This document shows positions 57,262 to 64,000 of a DNA stretch of 64,000 bases, piece by piece (the stretch's first letter is position 1; each line of letters starts with the position of its first letter). The stretch comes from Pseudobutyrivibrio sp. UBA3626 (GTDB lineage: Bacteria > Bacillota > Clostridia > Lachnospirales > Lachnospiraceae). Made by a program: the position numbers and the translations under genes. The notes beneath the pieces are model-generated. The model was given only the letters and a program-made list of their open reading frames with translations, was not told the DNA's origin and did not search any database. The DNA is taken from assembly GCA_002373675.1 (NCBI GenBank), contig DFLF01000001.1:1-64000 (forward strand), in the 5' to 3' direction.

Positions 57262-57290
57262 ATTTTACTACCAATTTAGTTGAGTGTCAA
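57262..57290 (-). promoter_or_regulatory. Promoter of gltBD
   Basis: The minus strand reads TTGACA (57285-57290), 17 bp, TAAAAT (57262-57267). The transcript would begin near 57255, giving a leader of about 95 bases that holds the attenuator. Confidence 0.85.
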
Positions 57291-57318
57291 GGTGTTTTTA
57301 ACCAAACAAGTATCAAGT

Positions 57319-59115
57319 TTATTTATTATCAAAAATAGACACATCTGACTTAAATTCATTTCCAAACATATCGTAAGCTACTACTTGAACCGCATACTTA
57401 GATGAGTGTATATCACTTTTCTTAAGGGTCAGACCTTTAATATCAATGGTAAAAGTATTACCATCTACTTCTATCTTATCTCCAGGCTTTAACGGTAACA
57501 CATCTCTACTTGCTGTTCCCACTTCATCATTGAACAATACTACACCAACCTGCCTAACCTGCTTACCCAATATACCCTTCAATACGACAAATCTAAATGT
57601 CTCCGGGACTCCGTTTCTTATTACTTTGCTCATATATATTTCATTATTAGCAGAGACATCTACCTGCGTAGCCATAATGGGATTCTTCTCTAACTCAAAA
57701 CATTTCCCATCGAAATTCACTGCAAAATCAAGATTCTCCCAATCTGAATCCCCATTTTCTACATACTTACTTATTATTGGATTACCGAGTGAGCCATCTT
57801 CATTTTGCTCATATACTGTATATGTTACATTAAGAAGATAACGACTACTCTCAGGCGTTAGCGTGACATGAAACTTACCGTCATCACCTATATAACCCCG
57901 ATTTTGATAACTGATTGTAGTCTGTGGTATATCATTAAATATTCCCATAATGAGCTGCCTATATGCTTCACTTGGGCAAATCTTAAGATACTCCCTTATC
58001 TCATCCATATGATAATGACTGGGATAATATACGGACAGACCGGTAGCGTTAGCCTTAAAGTCACCATTTACCTTATAGATTATAGCCTCGCTTATGAGAT
58101 TATCAACTGTTTTTGCCTTGCTGGTGTATATTTCCTGTTCATTGGACTTATACATATTATGATCTGCAAGAATACTCGCAGCTCCTGCCAAGTCTACAAA
58201 ATTATCCATGTGCCCGGTTGAATTAGCACCAAAGGATGCTGCATTCTTGGTTGCTATTCTAAGTGCCAATCTGGCTTTGTTGCCTTCCATCTCATTATTA
58301 ATTCCAGCCATCATATCATCAAAAGCTTTCGTAATCTCTGCGAAATTCGTAAGATCAATTGCAGAAAGCGTTGCGGCACCATCCTTACTTACCTCAACAC
58401 ATTTATCCATATAGTCATCACATATATCCTTAGCCAAATCCTCACCTGTCTTCTTCGATAAAGACCTTGTAATTGTACTGTAATCCCATCCCAAGCCAAC
58501 TTCATAATTCTGTGAGGCGATAAGCATATCAGCATAATCAGATAAAGCCTTAGCCACCTCATAATCCGCCATAAGACAGGCATCAAAACCAACGACTGAT
58601 AGCCTCTTACCTTGGAGGCCACCTTCAAGTGCTTCCTTCAGCTCTGGAACAGTCAGCGTATCATTATTATATCGTTCATCAAAGCATGCCCCCTTAACTG
58701 TTCCTCCACCATGATCCCAAAGTAGAAGCATTGTATTATCGGAGGGGTATGCGGTTGTCCCAAACTCTACGAAGGATTGCAAAGTATCTGCAGAACCCAT
58801 ACATGCATCATCAAGACTTGCTATCTCCTGTAATCTGTGGTCTTTAACAACGTATCGCATTATCTTATCAGATGGAATATTGTTGCTTTGCCACTTAGTT
58901 GAACCACCTGTCTCAATTATGACATTCACATTATCCGGAATATTCGCAGACAAAAGTTCATTAATATTCTCGCTTGCAATCCCTGTCTTGGATTCTAAAT
59001 CTGAGCCACACATATAGATAAGAAGTGTAGCGGAAGAGGGCGCTTTACTGCAAGAGCAAAGTGCCACAACAAAAATACATATTATAATTGAAAATAACAG
59101 TCTCTTAATTCGCAT
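57319..59115 (-). CDS. Clostripain-type cysteine protease lipoprotein (C11)
   Basis: The 598-residue protein has a signal peptide with a lipobox ending ALCSC, so it should be lipid-anchored outside. The C11 domain begins ATLLIYMCGSDLES. The catalytic His is in LLLWDHGGG (about residue 135) and the Cys in VGFDACLMA (about 178). The family cleaves after Arg or Lys. A long beta-rich C-terminal domain (about 400-598) of unknown role follows. It sits 48 bp after the PP2C gene on the same strand and may end that operon. The true lipid cysteine is the first or second of two close cysteines. Confidence 0.9.
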   Translation of the reverse strand: MRIKRLLFSIIICIFVVALCSCSKAPSSATLLIYMCGSDLESKTGIASENINELLSANIPDNVNVIIETGGSTKWQSNNIPSDKIMRYVVKDHRLQEIASLDDACMGSADTLQSFVEFGTTAYPSDNTMLLLWDHGGGTVKGACFDERYNNDTLTVPELKEALEGGLQGKRLSVVGFDACLMADYEVAKALSDYADMLIASQNYEVGLGWDYSTITRSLSKKTGEDLAKDICDDYMDKCVEVSKDGAATLSAIDLTNFAEITKAFDDMMAGINNEMEGNKARLALRIATKNAASFGANSTGHMDNFVDLAGAASILADHNMYKSNEQEIYTSKAKTVDNLISEAIIYKVNGDFKANATGLSVYYPSHYHMDEIREYLKICPSEAYRQLIMGIFNDIPQTTISYQNRGYIGDDGKFHVTLTPESSRYLLNVTYTVYEQNEDGSLGNPIISKYVENGDSDWENLDFAVNFDGKCFELEKNPIMATQVDVSANNEIYMSKVIRNGVPETFRFVVLKGILGKQVRQVGVVLFNDEVGTASRDVLPLKPGDKIEVDGNTFTIDIKGLTLKKSDIHSSKYAVQVVAYDMFGNEFKSDVSIFDNK

Positions 59116-59162
59116 AGTTATTATTCCTTCAATCGAGAATTAGCTTTATCACCTATCCTTTA

Positions 59163-60737
59163 TCATTCCTTACACCCGTAATATTGTAGACAAAGCATTG
59201 TTGTATCATCAAACTGCTCATTACCCATAGTAAATGCATCTATAGATTTTTTGACCACATCTATAACCTGCCTGGGGTCTTTAACTGTCTCTTTATTCAA
59301 ATCAGCTATAAGACGCTCAGCCGTATATCTTTCGTTCTCATAGTTCTTAGCATCCTCTACTCCGTCTGTGTATACAAATACCATATCACCCTTTTGCATA
59401 TCTATCTCATACTCGTGGTACACATTATCAGCCTTGATTCCAAGTGCAAGAAAATGCTTATCCTTATACAACTTAAAACCGTCAGACGACTTATATATGG
59501 GACACTCATGTCCGGCATTGGCACATCGAAGCTTACCCGTGGAAATCTCTAATATTCCCAGCCATACCGTTACAAACATCTTCTGGGCATTGTCTCTGAC
59601 AATCTCGTTATTAGCCTTCTTAAGTATCTCGGCAGGCGACGATGATTCAGTAGCGCACGCCGAGATAATACTTTTAGAAGATGCCATAAACAAAGCTGCA
59701 GGAACACCCTTGTCTGATACATCAGCTATAAGTACACACAGATGATCTTCATCTGTCAAAAAGAAGTCATAAAAGTCTCCGCCTACCTCTCTTGCAGGCG
59801 TCATAGACGCATACAAGTCGAACTGGGGATAATCAGTAAAATACGGAAAATTACTTAGAATCATTGCAGCCTGAATCTTGGTTGCGGTGGTAAGCTCTGT
59901 CTTCTTCTTACTTAGCGCGTCAAACTGCTCTATAAAGATTATATTAAACATTATAAGAAGCGCAATAAGTATTGCAGCATCCGGCGAAGCGTATCCGGTT
60001 ATAGACGCTGTTATAAAATAATAAGCCGTGGGAACCGCAATAAATATTGTGGCAGCGATCTTATGCCTAAAGGGTGCTCTGGATGAAAACCACACAAACA
60101 CTGCCGATGTGACCATAGCAATCAGCAAATACAAATCACATATGAAGAAATACTGTGTGGTAACGAGCATGCCGTTACCATCAATATATGCCAAAAACGG
60201 AACAAACAAATTAACAAGTATAACAAGTATTGCCGGTATGAGCAAAACTTTGAGTATCTTGTCTGCCACCATTGCCGCCTTGGAATAGATATCAAGTCTC
60301 TTACATACATATGACCAGAAACAATAACAGAGTCCCACCTCAAATATGTTATAGCATGTCGCACTCCCCAGAATTATCCCTGACAGATTAGGATGCGCCT
60401 CAGCAGATATAAATATTGAACCTGTTACAAAAAGCATCCCATTGTAAAATATCATAAGAAGGAAACTGGTTATTGAGTTATTGTTTTCATCCTTATAAGA
60501 CACCTTAAGACAGCTATAGTAAAGAACAATAGCAATTATCAGACCGAACATATTGATTCCGGCCTTAAAGAGTAAATTGTGTGTGAGTTCATCTACTATA
60601 GACACATCGACAACCTTATATCCTGAGATAAGACTCACGATACAACAGGCAATCAAAAAAAACAGTCCTGCGACTCTTACTATTCTTCTGAATTTTTGGT
60701 AGTTTTCACTTGGATTTCTAGTCTTCATAGAAAACAT
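59163..60737 (-). CDS. Membrane PP2C/SpoIIE-type phosphatase
   Basis: The 524-residue protein has about eight N-terminal membrane segments (20-270) and a cytosolic SpoIIE/RsbU-type PP2C domain (about 290-520). Metal-binding motifs are seen in AREVGGDFYDFF, LIADVSDKGVPAALFMA and FVYTDGVEDAKN. Such enzymes dephosphorylate Ser or Thr on anti-sigma-antagonist or other proteins. The ATG overlaps the stop of the HipA-like kinase gene (TAATG), so the kinase and phosphatase are translationally coupled; that is the most informative context. An ATG at 60728 is an alternative start. Confidence 0.9.
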   Translation of the reverse strand: MFSMKTRNPSENYQKFRRIVRVAGLFFLIACCIVSLISGYKVVDVSIVDELTHNLLFKAGINMFGLIIAIVLYYSCLKVSYKDENNNSITSFLLMIFYNGMLFVTGSIFISAEAHPNLSGIILGSATCYNIFEVGLCYCFWSYVCKRLDIYSKAAMVADKILKVLLIPAILVILVNLFVPFLAYIDGNGMLVTTQYFFICDLYLLIAMVTSAVFVWFSSRAPFRHKIAATIFIAVPTAYYFITASITGYASPDAAILIALLIMFNIIFIEQFDALSKKKTELTTATKIQAAMILSNFPYFTDYPQFDLYASMTPAREVGGDFYDFFLTDEDHLCVLIADVSDKGVPAALFMASSKSIISACATESSSPAEILKKANNEIVRDNAQKMFVTVWLGILEISTGKLRCANAGHECPIYKSSDGFKLYKDKHFLALGIKADNVYHEYEIDMQKGDMVFVYTDGVEDAKNYENERYTAERLIADLNKETVKDPRQVIDVVKKSIDAFTMGNEQFDDTTMLCLQYYGCKE

Positions 60738-61510
60738 TATAATTCATAATTCTTGATGTTACAAGGGGTTGACAATTCCTTCAGTTGATATACCAGAACT
60801 TCCTTTTCAAAAGAATCCGGTTCAGTTTTCAACCAGTTAAGCGCTTTTGGTACATCGATATCAAAGCTTTTCCCAAAATACTCCCTTTGTTTACTAAACG
60901 AGCCACTAAATGGACGCGCCACAACCCTTTTTATGTTTTCTTCAATTGGCAATCTGCTGTTTATACTAATGTTTGCTGTAAGAAGCGATATGCCATGGTC
61001 AAATAAAGGTGCTGTATTAAATCCATGATCCGTCGATATAAGCGCAAGATTATTGAAGTGCCTGTCTTCATTTAGTACTATTGAGTCTAATGTGAAAACT
61101 TTGCCTAAGTAAGAAGTAATATCTATATTGCAACATTCTTTAACAAATCTGATAACATATTGTATTCGTTCATCTATAGTGTCAAATTGTAAAATATCAT
61201 CAGCAAGATTCTTACCATATTCGTTCAAATATAGTCTATAAAGTGTAACAAGTTCTTCATTTTGATGGAGAAAGTTCTTGCTTCTGCATCCTGATTTCCC
61301 ATTTATGATACATTGTTCATATAGTACATATTCCTCTTGTCTAAGAGATGAAAAAGTGAGCAACGAAGACACAAGATATTCCGCCAGGCCCTCACAACCA
61401 CGATTATCTATTTTGTACCAATATCCGTTCTTATAATACTTTACTTGTGTTCCCTCACTAGTTCCTGCCTGACTCACAATGTATTTCTCATCAATACTAA
61501 TGTTAACCAT
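60737..61510 (-). CDS. HipA-like Ser/Thr kinase
   Basis: This 257-residue protein has the HipA/CtkA-type kinase fold. The catalytic loop LNEDRHFNN (about residue 151) and the metal-binding FDHG (about 170) correspond to NxDRHxxN and DFG-like motifs. An N-terminal lysine in YWYKID is a candidate ATP contact. HipA kinases usually phosphorylate an aminoacyl-tRNA synthetase or similar protein and act as toxins with a cognate antitoxin. No HipB-type helix-turn-helix is adjacent. Its ATG overlaps the upstream gene by 8 bp and its stop overlaps the PP2C gene, so the three are made together. A regulatory kinase rather than a toxin is possible. Confidence 0.82.
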   Translation of the reverse strand: MVNISIDEKYIVSQAGTSEGTQVKYYKNGYWYKIDNRGCEGLAEYLVSSLLTFSSLRQEEYVLYEQCIINGKSGCRSKNFLHQNEELVTLYRLYLNEYGKNLADDILQFDTIDERIQYVIRFVKECCNIDITSYLGKVFTLDSIVLNEDRHFNNLALISTDHGFNTAPLFDHGISLLTANISINSRLPIEENIKRVVARPFSGSFSKQREYFGKSFDIDVPKALNWLKTEPDSFEKEVLVYQLKELSTPCNIKNYEL

Positions 61511-62195
61511 ACATATCCCTCACTAATACATCTTCCGCGCGTATATTCTCACCCATAAACCTAAACCATATATAATCATTATAGGAAACTCCATGAGTTC
61601 TTCGTATTATATCAATTGGTCTATACTCAGATAAGCCTATGGACTTAAGTATCTCTAAAGCATCAGGCCTGTTCCTATCAAAACACCTATGTTCAAGAAT
61701 TACATTTAAACGATTTCTTGATATTTCATTTGAAGGAAATATTTGCCTTAAAGGATGCATAATAACCCGCTTAATAATAGCCTTATTTCTTCTGACACTA
61801 ACCCTAGAGGAAAGCATATTTTTCCAATATACCTCAAAAACATATTCTTCCAGCATACTCCTATTTTCAAGACGTTTTCTGTATGCTTCAAGTATTCTTT
61901 GTTGCTGACTCAATTGAAATTCATAGTTGTTCTTCTCAACAATCAATTCCTGATATTGTAGCTTTTGTTGTTCTTTGTCTGCAACACAACCGGGTGAAAC
62001 TGCACCAAGACTTCTGCATTTTACCTTGTCCCCTTCACGCCACTGTTCATAATAATATGGCTTATTATTAATAGTCTTAACTATAATCGCAGGAGGTTCC
62101 TTAGTTATACGGCTTAGTCTTTCATCAATTCTTTTAAGTTGTTGCTTTAAGGCAAATATTTCATCTTCAATATTTAAATATTCATCATATTCCAT
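61503..62195 (-). CDS. Partner protein of the HipA-like kinase, unknown function
   Basis: The 230-residue product starts at 62195 after TTGGAGGATT; a frame from 62213 would add six residues without such a site. It has an N-terminal heptad-like coiled coil (about 5-30), a short YYYEQWREGDKVKCRSLG block (about 48-65) reminiscent of small nucleic-acid-binding modules, a second long coiled coil rich in Gln/Glu/Lys (about 75-115), and a C-terminal domain ending FRFMGENIRAEDVLVRDMYG. I do not recognise the family with confidence. The 8-bp overlap with the kinase gene suggests a bound partner, possibly an antitoxin or substrate adaptor. Confidence 0.6.
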   Translation of the reverse strand: MEYDEYLNIEDEIFALKQQLKRIDERLSRITKEPPAIIVKTINNKPYYYEQWREGDKVKCRSLGAVSPGCVADKEQQKLQYQELIVEKNNYEFQLSQQQRILEAYRKRLENRSMLEEYVFEVYWKNMLSSRVSVRRNKAIIKRVIMHPLRQIFPSNEISRNRLNVILEHRCFDRNRPDALEILKSIGLSEYRPIDIIRRTHGVSYNDYIWFRFMGENIRAEDVLVRDMYG

Positions 62196-62254
62196 AATAA
62201 TCCTCCAAGGCAATTATAACATACAATACAGGAGATTTCTATATGTGTATGTTA

Positions 62255-62280
62255 AAAGCAGGTACCTAAGTACCTGCTTT
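62255..62280 (-). terminator. Terminator after the Fic gene
   Basis: AAAGCAGGTAC and GTACCTGCTTT form a perfect 11-bp stem with a 4-base loop, followed by TTTTAAC on the minus strand. It separates the Fic gene from the kinase operon. Confidence 0.85.
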
Positions 62281-62380
62281 AATCTGTTTCTCTTGTTTGA
62301 CAGTCAGCTTATCGAGTTGAGACACTTGACGCGTCCCTTCTCTTGTCTTCAGGCGACAATAGAACACGTATGTCATCTTT

Positions 62381-62917
62381 CTAGTTATGGGGTATTTCCA
62401 GTATATCCATCAGCTTCACAAATGTATCCTGCCCATCAAGACATGTGTCTATAAGGTAACCCTTCTCATCTTGCCATTCAGAAAGTCCTCTGTAGTAATA
62501 ATTCTTTTTAGAATCCTCTATTACAAATGGTATTACATTATGGTGAAGACACTCTTTAAGTGAAATAAGCCTTCCCACCCTTCCGTTGCCATCTTGAAAA
62601 GGATGAATATATTCGAAATCGGCATGAAATGCTATTATATCTTCTATTGCAACATTTTCCATCGAACAATAATCCTGTAACAGATCCTTCATATGCTTAC
62701 TGACTTCTGATGGACTTACAGTCTTCCTTCCGCCCACAACATTAGCTCTCTTCTTGTAATCACCGACTGCAAACCATTCAAGAGTGGAGTCCTTAGTGTC
62801 ATGCTTTAGTATATAATGTAAGTGCTTGATAATGTCCTCCGTAAGTTCATCCTCTGCCACATCTATTACATAATCTATCGCTCGAAAATGATGTACGGTC
62901 TCTAACACATCATCCAC
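62381..62917 (-). CDS. Short Fic-domain protein, probably N-terminally truncated
   Basis: The 178-residue frame begins at a GTG (62917) without a good ribosome site. It contains the full Fic motif HPFQDGNGRVGR (about residue 104), so it could AMPylate proteins. The same frame stays open upstream to about 62977 and reads FTFGALYDKTSKDLL, which looks like Fic-family sequence, but no ATG or inhibitory S/TxxxEG motif is found before a TGA. So the 5' end seems lost, or translation starts at an unusual codon. The missing inhibitory segment would make it constitutively active if expressed. The terminator upstream belongs to purF, and an inverted repeat covers the would-be promoter. Confidence 0.7.
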   Translation of the reverse strand: MDDVLETVHHFRAIDYVIDVAEDELTEDIIKHLHYILKHDTKDSTLEWFAVGDYKKRANVVGGRKTVSPSEVSKHMKDLLQDYCSMENVAIEDIIAFHADFEYIHPFQDGNGRVGRLISLKECLHHNVIPFVIEDSKKNYYYRGLSEWQDEKGYLIDTCLDGQDTFVKLMDILEIPHN

Positions 62918-62921
62918 TAAT

Positions 62922-62967
62922 AAATCTTTACTTGTTTTATCATATAGCGCGCCAAAAGTAAAGATTT
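62922..62967. repeat. 12-bp inverted repeat AAATCTTTACTT upstream of the Fic gene
   Basis: AAATCTTTACTT (62922-62933) and its exact complement AAGTAAAGATTT (62956-62967) flank 22 bp. A third partial copy, AAAGTAAAGATG, lies at 62986-62996. Repeated AAGTAAAGAT may be an operator, or a scar left by a deletion. Confidence 0.6.
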
Positions 62968-62996
62968 GTACATTATTAACCCCAAAAAGTAAAGAT

Positions 62997-63017
62997 GACG
63001 CCTCTTTTCAAGGCGTC
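62997..63017 (-). terminator. Terminator after purF
   Basis: GACGCCT and AGGCGTC form a 7-bp stem around a 7-base loop, followed on the minus strand by ATCTTTACTTTTT. Confidence 0.75.
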
Positions 63018-63054
63018 AACAGGGATATATAGTGAATGTGAGCGATAAACCTCA

Positions 63055-64000
63055 CTAAACGGGATAATCGTTATTAAAGCATGCCTTGCACAGTGGCAAA
63101 TCTCCTACCATAATATTAAAGTCTTCAAGCCTAAGATATTCTAACGAGTCAGCCCCTATTGTCTCCCTTATCTCCTCTGTAGAATGTTCGGATGCAATTA
63201 GCTGTCCCGAAGATGGGACATCTGTTCCGTAGAAGCAGGGATACAGAAAGGGTGGCGAGCTTATACGTACATGTACTTCACTCGCTCCCGCTTCTCTTAA
63301 TATCTCAATAATCTGTCGCATAGTTGTTCCCCGAACAATGGAATCATCAATAAGAACTATTCTCTTATTCTTAACAACCGACTTGAGCACGCTAAGCTTC
63401 ATATGAACAGCCGCTCTTCTCTCTTCTCCGGTGGGCTTAATGAAGCTTCTTCCAATATAACTATTCTTGTGAAATGCAATTGCAAAGGGAAGTCCTGACT
63501 GCTTAGCGTAACCTTCTGCTGCGGCCAGGCCGGAATCAGGAACACCACATACTATATCAGCATCCACCTTATCAAGTCTTGCAAGAGCTATTCCTGCTTT
63601 TCTCCTTGCTTCTCGTACCTCTATTCCATCTATAATAGAATCATCTCTTGCAAAATAGATATACTCAAATATACAGTGTGCTTTCTTGTTGGCACATAGC
63701 AATTCATCTGACACAAGTCCCTTAGGAGTAACTGTAATTATTTCTCCCGGCTTAACATCTCGCAAGAGTTCTCCTCCTACTGTGGTAATAGCTGAACTCT
63801 CCGATGCAAATATATATGCCCCATTTCTTCTACCCATTACAAGAGGCTTAATACCAAGTGGATCTCTTACAGCAACAAGCTTTCTGGGGCTCATAATTAT
63901 GCACGCATAGCCTCCCTTGAATTTGACAGTGGCTTTCTTTACGGCTTCTTCTATTGATGATGAATTAACACGCTCACTTATAATCTCGTACGCAAGTATC
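63055..64000 (-). CDS. purF: Amidophosphoribosyltransferase, 3' part; runs off the window
   Basis: This enzyme starts purine synthesis by replacing pyrophosphate on PRPP with ammonia from glutamine. The frame is open to the right edge (…ATVKFKGGYACIIMSPRKL), so about a third of the protein is outside the window. The visible part has the end of the amidotransferase domain and the PRPP site VLIDDSIVRGTT. The C-terminus PLCKACFNNDYPV is short, and the protein ends near its usual place. An internal ATG at 63894 is not the true start. A terminator follows 38 bp after the stop. Confidence 0.95.
   Translation of the reverse strand, partial: ILAYEIISERVNSSSIEEAVKKATVKFKGGYACIIMSPRKLVAVRDPLGIKPLVMGRRNGAYIFASESSAITTVGGELLRDVKPGEIITVTPKGLVSDELLCANKKAHCIFEYIYFARDDSIIDGIEVREARRKAGIALARLDKVDADIVCGVPDSGLAAAEGYAKQSGLPFAIAFHKNSYIGRSFIKPTGEERRAAVHMKLSVLKSVVKNKRIVLIDDSIVRGTTMRQIIEILREAGASEVHVRISSPPFLYPCFYGTDVPSSGQLIASEHSTEEIRETIGADSLEYLRLEDFNIMVGDLPLCKACFNNDYPV

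Noticed and set aside
60737..62195. Classical hipBA toxin-antitoxin pair
   Set aside because: The upstream protein lacks a helix-turn-helix and is 230 residues with coiled coils, and the kinase gene is also coupled to a phosphatase.
63894..63910. Start codon of purF at 63894
   Set aside because: The frame stays open to the window edge with recognisable PurF sequence, so this Met is internal.

Overview
The window looks like chromosomal DNA from a low-GC Clostridia member, most likely family Lachnospiraceae. The evidence is the strongly A+T-rich sequence, AGGAGG-type ribosome binding sites, the protein types present (HipA-like kinase with a small partner, COG2426 exporter, clostripain lipoprotein, ANTAR regulator beside a glutamine synthetase-like gene) and many intrinsic terminators. 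The genus cannot be fixed from the sequence alone.

Layout. 1-2460 is a mobile-element scar: a 28-codon stub of an IS21 istA gene, four tandem copies of a transposase-binding-type repeat, and a tyrosine integrase broken by one in-frame stop, lying against a tRNA-Leu whose anticodon reads AAG. 2.6-16 kb is ordinary housekeeping: PfkB kinase, diguanylate cyclase, lipid kinase, malQ, small membrane proteins, a HisC-type aminotransferase, L,D-transpeptidase, hslO, an unknown membrane protein, an alpha/beta hydrolase and recJ. 16.1-35.3 kb, entered at a second tRNA-Leu (CAG), is a complete accessory Sec (aSec) locus for a glycosylated serine-rich repeat adhesin. In transcription order it reads srr (2167 aa), secY2, asp1, asp2, asp3, secA2, gtfA, gtfB, and then an STT3/PglB-type oligosaccharyltransferase in the place where streptococci carry asp4/asp5. 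35.6-57.3 kb is a nitrogen and glutamine region in one orientation: gltB, gltD, dapL, pyrG, carA, carB, a divergent glnA-like gene and an ANTAR antiterminator, followed by two hybrid histidine kinases and a VanX-like lipoprotein. 57.3-64 kb holds a clostripain lipoprotein, a tightly coupled three-gene set (coiled-coil protein, HipA-like kinase, membrane PP2C phosphatase), an apparently 5'-truncated Fic gene, and the 3' part of purF running off the edge.

How the genes work together. In the aSec locus, GtfA/GtfB would glycosylate Ser/Thr of the xAST repeats in the cytosol, Asp1-3 would escort and modify the substrate, SecA2/SecY2 would export it, and the STT3 could add N-glycans outside. The non-repeat domain of the adhesin holds four N-X-S/T sequons. 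In the nitrogen region, gltBD has a consensus promoter followed by a terminator that overlaps a competing hairpin with an A1/G4 hexaloop. That is the arrangement expected of an ANTAR antitermination target, and an ANTAR protein is encoded in the same cluster.

The strongest leads are the STT3-aSec fusion locus, the ANTAR-type attenuator of gltB, the glutamine synthetase-like protein that lacks the Glu-flap and two active-site arginines, and two unexplained structured elements between gltD and dapL.
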